5,577 nucleotides of DNA from Draconibacterium sp. Lineage in GTDB: Bacteria > Bacteroidota > Bacteroidia > Bacteroidales > Prolixibacteraceae. The DNA is taken from positions 1 to 5,577 of the forward strand of contig WGCT01000582.1 of assembly GCA_015493625.1 (NCBI GenBank). Direction: 5' to 3'. Made by a program: the position numbers and the translations under genes. This document shows positions 1-5,577 of this stretch, one piece after another; position 1 is the first letter of the stretch, and each line of letters begins with the position of its first letter. The notes under the pieces were generated by a model, which saw only the letters and a program-made list of their open reading frames with translations, was not told the DNA's origin and did not search any database.

Positions 1-675
1 AAATTTATATGGGTCGTACGAGTGAAACGAGCCAATTACATAGTCATCGTCGGGAATTTGTGCATGAATTAAGTCGTCGGCACCACCCCAGTTGTTCCCC
101 TGAAAAATAACTAACCGCGTTGGATTTGTTTTCCGAATAATCGAAATTATTCGTTGGTGCATATCATCGTTATTTGCTTTTGTCATTCCGAGTGGCTCGT
201 TTAAAACTTCAAAAATTAAACTATCCGATTTGTCTTTAAAACGTTCCGAAATTTGTGTCCAAATACTATCGAAACGTGCTTTATTTTCTTCTGAGTAACT
301 CTCTTTTATCCAGTTGTCGTGGTGCGAATTTATAATGATAAAGAGCCCGCGTTTAAGTCCCCAGTCAACCACTTGTTCTATTCTGTCGAGCCATGCTGTT
401 TCGATTTTATACGGTGCTGTTTTCCCTGTGTAATTATCCCATCTTACCGGAATCCTGACAAGTTGAAATCCCGCTTTTTTATACATATCGAAATAGTACT
501 CTTCTGCTTTCGGGTTGTTCCACCCGGCTTCGGTAGGGGGCTCGTGCGTATTCCCCAGATTAATTCCTTTTTGCATTTGAATAACTGCCTCGTGAGGGGT
601 GATTTGTGCCTTTGAGATTAGACTCCCCGAGAGTAATAATACGAGGATTAAATAACTCAATAATTTTGTTTTCAT
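1..675 (-). CDS. Secreted GH5 (cellulase-family) glycoside hydrolase, 3' end missing
   Basis: This is an open frame of 225 codons from an ATG at 675 to the left edge, so the C-terminal part is missing. Residues 1-23 form a type I signal peptide (Lys-rich start, Leu-rich core, cleavage likely after SKA, leaving Gln24 first), which predicts periplasmic or secreted location. The order of motifs is that of a GH5 TIM barrel: GINLGNTHE (37-45), LVRIPVRWD (72-80), NSHHDNW (116-122), FEVLNEP (155-161) with Glu160 as the acid/base, and FHSYDP (217-222) with the beta-6 His/Tyr. Known for the family: retaining endo-glycanases (cellulase, mannanase, xyloglucanase and others). The second catalytic Glu, the nucleophile on beta-7, lies beyond the edge, so an intact active site cannot be confirmed and the subfamily and substrate remain open. 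It is the last visible gene of the run, starting 37 bp after the extended frame of the gene before it, or 163 bp after that gene's actual stop. Confidence 0.9.
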   Translation of the reverse strand, partial: MKTKLLSYLILVLLLSGSLISKAQITPHEAVIQMQKGINLGNTHEPPTEAGWNNPKAEEYYFDMYKKAGFQLVRIPVRWDNYTGKTAPYKIETAWLDRIEQVVDWGLKRGLFIIINSHHDNWIKESYSEENKARFDSIWTQISERFKDKSDSLIFEVLNEPLGMTKANNDDMHQRIISIIRKTNPTRLVIFQGNNWGGADDLIHAQIPDDDYVIGSFHSYDPYKF

Positions 676-712
676 CTCTTTTCGTTGAAATTGTTACTGC
701 TCATTTTCTGTT

Positions 713-838
713 TTATTTTTGTACTTCTATTCTTATTTCCATTTGGTTCCATAAATAATGAACGGCATGCGACTGCCCCTTCTCATTTGCCATTGCATCC
801 GACCAGATTAAAATCATCTTTTGCCCGTTGTCGCTAAT
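713..838 (-). pseudogene. Stranded C-terminal tail of the DUF4185-like gene (41 codons after an in-frame TAA)
   Basis: Directly after the TAA at 841-839 the same frame stays open for 41 codons to a second TAA at 715-713. The peptide begins ISDNGQKMILIWSDAM, the expected closing blade of a DUF4185-like propeller (SPKW-IS-DG, then a hydrophobic strand ending in W-S), and ends IRIEVQK. Both sides are in frame, so the lesion is a substitution and not an indel. If Trp (TGG) stood there, two base changes are needed; from Tyr, Gln, Lys, Glu, Leu or Ser codons one is enough. Reading through gives a 413-residue-scale product ending 37 bp before the GH5 start, an ordinary operon spacing. No separate start codon with a signal is seen, so this is not an independent gene. 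Confidence 0.72.
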
Positions 839-1954
839 TTATTTGGGCGAAAGTTTGGGCTGATAAGTCCTGTTTTTCTTATTGTCAACAATCCATTGGT
901 CGGTGTAAAAGAACTGTTTCCACGGGCCGTATGGTTTTTCTGAATACCAAAAGCCCAAACTACCGGTTTCGGTATGCATCCACCAGTCGTAATAATCTTT
1001 GTCGGAGTTTGTCATTTCGCGGCCGCCAACTGTGCCTCCGTTTACCATAATATATAATCCGAGTCCTTCGTTCCAGACCACCGAGGGCAGCCACGAGTAC
1101 CAGCCAAAATAATGTCCGTTGGAATTTTTCTTGGGAAACTTATAAACATAGCCATGTTTGCTAATGTCTCCTGACCATTGAGGCTGATTATTTTCGTCGT
1201 ATTTAGTAAAGTACTGCCACTCGTTTCTAACACCCAATTTGTCTTTTTTAACTTTTGCCAAAGTAAGAAGATTTGTCTGTGCACCTTCGGGCGAGTAGAT
1301 ATAAATGTAGCCGTCTTTATTTGCTGAATTATTTTGCCCCTCCTGAACAAATGCAACATACGAAAACGGGTAAGCCATCTGTTTTTGGTGAGGCAATCCA
1401 CTCTCTTCCAAAAAGAACATCTCTTCGTTATTAACTACATTTCGCATAGTGTCGTATTTTGCAAGTGGCAATTCTTTGCCCTCTTTACTAACCCGAAACC
1501 ATGATTTGCCATTATCGGGAGACTTCAGTAATTTAATTCCACGGAACGGGCCCGACCAACTTCCCCCCGGAGTTTTCGAAATGGTTGCATAAATGTTATC
1601 GTCAATTGAAACAATTCCATAGCCAAACCAACTTCCTTCTTTTCCGCTAAAATTGGGATAGTTTGGAATATCTTCTCTTCGAAAGTTTTTTGCATTGCCC
1701 GTTAACCGAAACAGGTGATTGTGGTAACCTCCATTTGGAGTGTCGATATTTAACCAATTTCCATCGCACATCGATACAATTTGCGAGCCATCTTTGGCCC
1801 AGGTAATGCACCAGTTATCGCCCGACGAACCAATACGTTTTACGGTCTCTTTTAGAAACTGTACACCCTGTGGTTTTGCTTTGTGGGGCGCTTTGCAACT
1901 ACTAATTGTAAGAATTAAAGATGCACTAAAGAGTAACATTGCTATTGTTTTCAT
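839..1954 (-). CDS. DUF4185-like beta-propeller lipoprotein, apparently truncated by an in-frame stop
   Basis: The 371-aa product starts at an ATG 12 bp after the GH92 stop, which suggests translational coupling. Residues 1-19 are a lipoprotein signal with lipobox ISS-Cys20. The residues after Cys20 (KAPHKAK) lack the acidic surface-export signature, so periplasmic anchoring is as likely as surface display. The body looks like a five-bladed propeller of the DUF4185/sialidase-like type: GSSGDNWCITWAKDG (42-56), SWSGPFRG, SPDNGKSW (an Asp-box-like repeat), SWLPSVVWNEGLGLYIM and SEKPYGPW. Some DUF4185 proteins are endo-D-arabinanases (GH183), but most members have no known activity, and I infer none here beyond a glycan-related role. 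The frame ends at SPK followed by TAA, exactly where relatives usually continue with Trp-Ile-Ser-x-Asp-Gly. The bases beyond the stop keep coding that sequence in the same frame. It is probably a nonsense-mutated gene or a base-call error. The family call is from motif memory and is moderately sure. Confidence 0.75.
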   Translation of the reverse strand: MKTIAMLLFSASLILTISSCKAPHKAKPQGVQFLKETVKRIGSSGDNWCITWAKDGSQIVSMCDGNWLNIDTPNGGYHNHLFRLTGNAKNFRREDIPNYPNFSGKEGSWFGYGIVSIDDNIYATISKTPGGSWSGPFRGIKLLKSPDNGKSWFRVSKEGKELPLAKYDTMRNVVNNEEMFFLEESGLPHQKQMAYPFSYVAFVQEGQNNSANKDGYIYIYSPEGAQTNLLTLAKVKKDKLGVRNEWQYFTKYDENNQPQWSGDISKHGYVYKFPKKNSNGHYFGWYSWLPSVVWNEGLGLYIMVNGGTVGGREMTNSDKDYYDWWMHTETGSLGFWYSEKPYGPWKQFFYTDQWIVDNKKNRTYQPKLSPK

Positions 1955-1966
1955 AAATATATTTTT

Positions 1967-4264
1967 TTATTTAACATTTAATGCCGTATTTCCCATCTCC
2001 ATCTCAAGCACTCCGCCTTTAACAATCTCTTCGTGGCTAATCCAGTAACGGTTCAACTTTTTCCCATTCAGTTTTAACGATTGAATGTAGATGTTTTTTT
2101 CGGAGTTATTATGAGCAATAATTGTAAAAGTTTTTCCCGGATAATAATCAGGGTCGAGTTGAATGGTTATTTTTGAGAAAACAGGCGAAGTAATCTGGTA
2201 TTTATTATCTCCGGGAGAAATTGGGTGAATACCAATAGATGCCAGTACATACCAAGCCGACATTTGTCCTTCGTCTTCGTTTCCTACATAGCCATCAATT
2301 CCGGTTCCGTACGCACCTTTACAAATTGCCCGCGTCCATTTTTGTGTTAAATAAGGCAATCCTATTTCGTTAAAAATAAACGGCACATGGTGAACCGGCT
2401 CGTTGGCATGGTTATAATAGTCGTTCCAAAGAAAATCTGGCGGGATACGTTCAAAAAATGTGGTTAATTCTTTTATCATAAACTCTTTCCCCATAAGATT
2501 GGTTAACCCTTTATTATCGTGTGGAACAAACCAACCTTGCTGGTACGGATTACTTTCGGTACAACCTTGTCCTTGAACTTTTTTGCCTTCCCATTTCATC
2601 CACGAGCCATCTTCATTTCGGGTTCGAAACCATTGTACTTCAGGAGACCAAACACTTTTATACGATTTCGATTTTTTGTAGTAACCGGTAGCAATAGAAT
2701 CTTTACCCAACGATTCGGCAAATCTGGCCAAACACCAGTTGTTATAGGCATATTCCAATGTTCTCGAAAGAGAACCCGGCGTGAATCCCTGCTCATTATT
2801 ATCGAATTTATGAATTGAGTTTAAACTGTATTGAAATGCCTTTTCTACATCATAATTCCTGATTCCTTTTTCGTAAGCATCAACAATTACCGAAACGGCT
2901 GGATTTCCTAACATACATCCCGAGTAACTGTTTACAATTTCCCATCGGGGCAAATATTCCCTTTTGCTTAATTCTGCCAGTTGCAGCATCGAGTTTATCT
3001 CATCGTCTACAACATCGGGACGAATGATTGTAAACAGCGGAAACAGACTGCGAAATACGTCCCACCCACTAAAAATAGTACGGTACTTAAACTTTTCTGT
3101 CTTGTGGATTTTGTTGTCACCTCCCATATATTGCCCGTTACTGTCTGAATAAATTCGGGGATCTATCATGGTGTGATACAGTGCTGTATAAAAAATCTCC
3201 TTCTCTTTCTCGTTGCCTCCTTCGATACGAATTAAATCAATTGCTTTACTCCAGATATTGCGTGTATTGTTCCGAATTGTTTCAAAATCCCAGCCGGGAA
3301 TTTCGTATTCCAAATTTATTTTTGCATTGTCGATACTAACAAACGAAAGTCCGGTTTTAAGCTTTATAACTTCATCTTTTTTTGTTTTAAATTCAGAATA
3401 GAATCCGAGATGTTTTCCTGTCATCTCTTTTTTCATTTGAAGTATTTCAGCATTTTTAATGAGATTTTGATACGCCGGGCTCGCAACTTCACCATTCTTC
3501 CTTATCTGTGTTTTCGGAATATTTGCACTCCAAATACCATATTTTTTTAGTGGTTTGTTAAATCTGCACACAAAATAAACTGTGTAGTTGGCTTTTCCTG
3601 CACCGTTTCCCCAGCCACCGCCTTTGGGCGGGCATTTCATCCATCCGCTTATGGTACTGTCGTTTACAACTTTTATATATTGTTCGGTCGATGTGCCTCC
3701 TATTCGTCGGGCCAAATCAATTTGAATTCTCGACTGTTGGTTTTTGGGGTAAGTAAATTGTAATATTCCTGCATGCTGTGTAGCTGTTACTTCAGCTTTA
3801 ATATTGTAGTCCTGTAATAAAACTTCATAATACCCTGCCTCTGCTTTCTCATTGCTATGCGAGTAATGCGAACGATACCCTGTCTCAGGATTGTCGTCGT
3901 TTCCCTTGTTTGTGTGAAGTTTGCCTGTTGTTGGCATTATAAGGAAATTGCCAAATTCGCCGTACCAGCCGGTACCACTCAAATGCATAAAACTAAATCC
4001 TTCGATGGTGTTGTGATGCCACGAATATCCGGGGGCATTATCGCCACCTGTTCGTGTGTCGGGGCTTAATTGTATCATGCCAAAAGGGGTAGTTGCGCCC
4101 GGAAAAGTTTTTCCTAAACCGTGAAGACTTCTGCCTGCTTTCATCGATGTTGAAGCACCAATAAACGGATTAATATAATTTACCGGTAGTTTATCGGCCT
4201 TTTTCTTGCACGAGTAGGGCACTGTTAAAAAAAAGAGAAGAATGAACAGGCAAGAAAGTCGCAT
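1967..4264 (-). CDS. GH92 family alpha-mannosidase lipoprotein
   Basis: The product is 765 aa, usual for GH92, a calcium-dependent inverting exo-alpha-mannosidase family with an N-terminal beta-sandwich and a C-terminal (alpha/alpha)6 barrel. Numbered from the ATG at 4264: a lipoprotein signal with Cys19 (followed by KKK), NYINPFIG (29-36), the FPGATTPFGMIQLSPDT block (54-70), SGWDVFR (399-405), ESNPYQQGWFVPHD (570-583) with Glu570 as likely general acid, NEPVHH (621-626), and GNEDEGQMSAWYV (661-673) with Asp664 as likely base. The C-terminal GGVLEMEMG strand is also typical, so the protein looks complete. The frame is open upstream to a TTG at 4324 and an ATG at 4303. I prefer 4264 because the signal peptide then begins normally as MRLSCLFILL. 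It follows the amidohydrolase by 72 bp and precedes the propeller gene by 12 bp. Linkage specificity (alpha-1,2, 1,3, 1,4 or 1,6) is not determined. The acid-site motif is ESNPYQQ and not the EGNxWQY form I recall from well-studied members. Confidence 0.94.
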   Translation of the reverse strand: MRLSCLFILLFFLTVPYSCKKKADKLPVNYINPFIGASTSMKAGRSLHGLGKTFPGATTPFGMIQLSPDTRTGGDNAPGYSWHHNTIEGFSFMHLSGTGWYGEFGNFLIMPTTGKLHTNKGNDDNPETGYRSHYSHSNEKAEAGYYEVLLQDYNIKAEVTATQHAGILQFTYPKNQQSRIQIDLARRIGGTSTEQYIKVVNDSTISGWMKCPPKGGGWGNGAGKANYTVYFVCRFNKPLKKYGIWSANIPKTQIRKNGEVASPAYQNLIKNAEILQMKKEMTGKHLGFYSEFKTKKDEVIKLKTGLSFVSIDNAKINLEYEIPGWDFETIRNNTRNIWSKAIDLIRIEGGNEKEKEIFYTALYHTMIDPRIYSDSNGQYMGGDNKIHKTEKFKYRTIFSGWDVFRSLFPLFTIIRPDVVDDEINSMLQLAELSKREYLPRWEIVNSYSGCMLGNPAVSVIVDAYEKGIRNYDVEKAFQYSLNSIHKFDNNEQGFTPGSLSRTLEYAYNNWCLARFAESLGKDSIATGYYKKSKSYKSVWSPEVQWFRTRNEDGSWMKWEGKKVQGQGCTESNPYQQGWFVPHDNKGLTNLMGKEFMIKELTTFFERIPPDFLWNDYYNHANEPVHHVPFIFNEIGLPYLTQKWTRAICKGAYGTGIDGYVGNEDEGQMSAWYVLASIGIHPISPGDNKYQITSPVFSKITIQLDPDYYPGKTFTIIAHNNSEKNIYIQSLKLNGKKLNRYWISHEEIVKGGVLEMEMGNTALNVK

Positions 4265-4336
4265 TTGTAAATGTTTTAATTTGAAATACAAAATAATTTG
4301 CATGGATGAGGATATAACTATCAATCATTTTAATGA

Positions 4337-5326
4337 TTAAGCATACTTATATATTTTAAGATATTTATCGCGTATATGTTCCGGTAGTATTGCAATGAAA
4401 TTTTTTGTGGTTGTTGTTTCGTTAAAAAGGCTGCCAAATATCTCTCTCATATATTTTACCTGGTATATATAACTGCTTTTCGGATCATTTTTTTTGTAAT
4501 TCCATGGGAAATCAGTTCCAATAAATAGTTTATTCAATAATTGTTGTTTTGTTGCCGTGCTCATTTTATCAACCTGTTTCATCATAAGTTTGAGTTTATA
4601 TAACGGATCTTTCCCACGCTCTGGATAGTCGCGGCCAAGGAGTACTGTGTCGGCATATAAATTTTTAATATCGAGCAGCATTTCAAAATTTTGTTTAAGA
4701 ATGCCGGGTAGCTTAGCTTGCCATTCGTTTGCTGGAATCGAAATTCCACTTTCGAATTCTTGCGAATAGGCAGCGGTGTGTGCGGCAATAAATGCAGTGC
4801 CGTTATGTCGTTGTGCCAGTTGTGCAATTTGCGACATATTACATATTTGTGGGTTGTCGGCATCGGTGTGGAACAGAAATGGCCTGCCCAAACGTTCGGC
4901 TGCAGAGCAAATTGGATCGAGTTCTTTGCTGCCGGCATTAATTATTTTTCCTTGTTTGTTTTTCTGCATAGGTTTCCGTAAATGAATTTTATAACCTAAG
5001 ACAGGAATGGATGCATCGACTTTTAGTTCAAGAGGATTTAAAGGCCATTCAAAAGGAATAAAACCCGGGGCAATTGTTTTAAGCTGTGGCATCAAGTGTA
5101 AATCTTTTGTCCTTACAATTACCTGTCCGTGTGTTAGTCCTGCCCATGCAAAGTATTGTCGAATCAAGTCAATATTACCTCCTCCGTCATAAAGATGTAT
5201 ATGAGAATCTAACCTCATATAGGGGTTTCCTTTAGGTTTTCGCTCAGATAATATTTTTGGATAATGCGCGGTTATAAGAGCCATGCCAGCTACTGTTGTA
5301 TTTCTTAAAAACTTACGCCTTTTCAT
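4337..5326 (-). CDS. Exported amidohydrolase-2-like metal-dependent TIM-barrel hydrolase
   Basis: The product is 329 aa from an ATG at 5326. The N-terminus KRRKFLRNT followed by a hydrophobic stretch (TVAGMALITA) is a twin-arginine-type signal, predicting export of the folded, metal-loaded enzyme; no clear cleavage site is seen, so it may stay anchored. Metal-ligand motifs of the Amidohydro_2 (ACMSD-like) fold appear in order: LDSHIH with His42/His44, GYKIHL with Lys113, LFHTD with His153, IAAHT with His183, and IGTDFPW with Asp272. A final helix, LPEHIRDKYLKIYK, matches the usual end, so the gene looks intact. Characterised relatives are decarboxylases, lactonases and hydrolases. The reaction here is unknown, and removal of an ester or lactone group from a sugar is only a guess from the neighbouring glycosidases. 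It is the first gene of the run, about 205 bp from the terminator upstream, and so is probably promoter-proximal. Confidence 0.85.
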   Translation of the reverse strand: MKRRKFLRNTTVAGMALITAHYPKILSERKPKGNPYMRLDSHIHLYDGGGNIDLIRQYFAWAGLTHGQVIVRTKDLHLMPQLKTIAPGFIPFEWPLNPLELKVDASIPVLGYKIHLRKPMQKNKQGKIINAGSKELDPICSAAERLGRPFLFHTDADNPQICNMSQIAQLAQRHNGTAFIAAHTAAYSQEFESGISIPANEWQAKLPGILKQNFEMLLDIKNLYADTVLLGRDYPERGKDPLYKLKLMMKQVDKMSTATKQQLLNKLFIGTDFPWNYKKNDPKSSYIYQVKYMREIFGSLFNETTTTKNFIAILPEHIRDKYLKIYKYA

Positions 5327-5383
5327 TTGAATATAATGTAGTTAAATATTTAATAATCTGTTTTACAATAGCAGGAGTAATAG

Positions 5384-5441
5384 TACCAACTTAACTTTGC
5401 ACAAACTAATTAAATTCAAATAGTACATTATAAAGTTGGTA
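5384..5441. repeat. Inverted repeat TACCAACTT / AAGTTGGTA in the operon leader
   Basis: The arms 5384-5392 (TACCAACTT) and 5433-5441 (AAGTTGGTA) are perfect 9-bp complements separated by 40 bases. The 8-mer AATAGTAC occurs at 5379-5386, overlapping the left arm, and again at 5419-5426 within the spacer. This could be a pair of operator half-sites or the base of a long hairpin in the 5' leader RNA. In AT-rich DNA a 9-bp match with this spacing may also be chance, although the arms are less AT-rich than their surroundings. Confidence 0.4.
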
Positions 5442-5481
5442 TAAAAAAGTCTGTACGTTATTGCCAATTCGACTTTTATAC
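5439..5481. repeat. Imperfect inverted repeat GTATAAAA(AA)GTC / GACTTTTATAC
   Basis: Positions 5439-5451 (GTATAAAAAAGTC) and 5471-5481 (GACTTTTATAC) are complementary apart from a two-base difference in A-tract length, with 19 bases between. The innermost 7 bp (AAAAGTC/GACTTTT) are perfect. It overlaps the right arm of the neighbouring repeat by three bases, so the two could form alternative structures. The role is unknown and the signal is weak. Confidence 0.3.
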
Positions 5482-5530
5482 AATTTCAATTTAACTAATT
5501 TTAAAGACAATTCTTATTCGTTTGAATATA

Positions 5531-5563
5531 TAAAAAGAGCCTGTAACTTACAGGCTCTTTTTA
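5531..5563. terminator. Bidirectional intrinsic terminator
   Basis: A perfect 16-bp inverted repeat has arms 5531-5546 (TAAAAAGAGCCTGTAA) and 5548-5563 (TTACAGGCTCTTTTTA) around one central base. In RNA it would fold as a 13-14 bp stem with a loop of about 3-5 bases. The core GAGCCTGT is GC-richer and each strand has a T-run on its 3' side, so it can stop transcription from both directions. On the minus strand it would isolate the operon from whatever lies further right, implying that the operon's own promoter is in 5327-5530. Confidence 0.85.
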
Positions 5564-5564
5564 C

Positions 5565-5577
5565 CTGTCTCTTATAC
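5565..5577. other. Probable residual Tn5/Nextera transposase adapter at the contig end
   Basis: The last 13 bases, CTGTCTCTTATAC, equal the first 13 of the 19-base Tn5 mosaic end as read at the 3' end of Nextera reads (CTGTCTCTTATACACATCT). The match runs exactly to the sequence terminus and directly follows the terminator hairpin. This is best read as untrimmed library adapter and not as genomic sequence or a natural Tn5 end. Confidence 0.85.

Larger units (their letters stand above)
5327..5530 (-). other. AT-rich non-coding leader, probable promoter region of the operon
   Basis: The stretch between the terminator and the first gene has no credible ORF in either strand. It must hold the promoter if the genes form one operon. 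Reading the minus strand, I found no clean Bacteroidota pair (TTG, 19-21 bases, TAnnTTTG). The nearest -7 matches are TTAGTTTG (5409-5402) and ACTATTTG (5424-5417), neither with a TTG at the right distance. The region carries two inverted repeats and a repeated AATAGTAC (5379-5386 and 5419-5426). No start-proximal Shine-Dalgarno sequence is seen: the bases before the ATG are TATATTCAA, normal for this phylum. Confidence 0.45.

Noticed and set aside
319..615. Plus-strand open frame of 98 codons
   Set aside because: It lies wholly inside the GH5 coding region on the other strand and its translation (Cys/Phe-rich) shows no domain or signal; it is a shadow frame.
1042..1401. Minus-strand open frame of 119 codons in another frame
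   Set aside because: It is contained within the propeller gene, which has clear family motifs in its own frame; no independent start or function is evident.
1740..2048. Plus-strand open frame spanning the junction of the propeller and GH92 genes
   Set aside because: It is antisense to two supported genes and the intergenic gap; the hydrophobic stretch reflects the reverse complement of coding sequence.
4323..4338. Palindrome AATCATTTTAATGATT between the amidohydrolase and GH92 genes
   Set aside because: It has 7-bp all-weak arms, no GC core and no T-run, and overlaps the stop codon; too weak for a terminator or operator call.
5439..5481. Second terminator in the leader
   Set aside because: The stem is almost entirely A/T with a 19-base loop and lacks a GC-rich core; listed only as an imperfect repeat.
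5327..5530. A defined Bacteroidota promoter
   Set aside because: Several partial TAnnTTTG-like elements exist, but none has a TTG at 19-21 bases upstream, so assigning one would be arbitrary.
5565..5577. Natural Tn5 or IS50 end
   Set aside because: The match is to the engineered mosaic-end adapter at the exact terminus with no transposase gene or target duplication; library adapter is the simpler explanation.
1..5577. SusC/SusD transporter pair, regulator, tRNA, rRNA or CRISPR array
   Set aside because: I looked on both strands and found none; the locus may continue beyond the left edge.

Overview
The window is a stretch of a Bacteroidota genome. This is inferred from AT-rich DNA, exported lipoproteins with short Lys-rich signal peptides, A/T-rich leaders without clear Shine-Dalgarno sequences, and carbohydrate-active families (GH92, GH5, a DUF4185-like propeller) typical of that phylum's polysaccharide-utilisation loci. 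All four genes lie on the minus strand, so transcription runs from high to low coordinates. No SusC/SusD pair, regulator, RNA gene, CRISPR array or insertion sequence is visible.

Layout in transcription order. 5565-5577 is 13 bases identical to the start of the Tn5/Nextera mosaic end, so it is probably untrimmed library adapter marking a contig end. 5531-5563 is a perfect-stem bidirectional terminator. 5327-5530 is an AT-rich non-coding leader with two long-range inverted repeats. 4337-5326 encodes an exported amidohydrolase-2-like TIM-barrel enzyme with a twin-arginine signal. 1967-4264 encodes a GH92 alpha-mannosidase-family lipoprotein. 839-1954 encodes a DUF4185-like beta-propeller lipoprotein, cut by an in-frame TAA from 41 further codons (713-838) that look like its natural C-terminus. 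1-675 is the 5' part of a secreted GH5 (cellulase-family) glycoside hydrolase that runs off the left edge before its nucleophile.

Gene spacing is tight (72, 12 and, if the propeller is read at full length, 37 bp) and I see no internal terminator, so the genes probably form one operon. All four proteins carry export signals. Together they resemble an extracytoplasmic glycan-degrading set: an endo-acting GH5, an exo-acting GH92, a propeller that may bind or cleave glycan, and a hydrolase of unknown substrate. The substrate cannot be read from the sequence; a mannose-containing glycan is the best guess because of GH92.

The most notable observations are the nonsense codon at a conserved family motif in the propeller gene, the adapter remnant at the right end, and the unusual gene combination. 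I found no clear evidence of a wholly new type of system.
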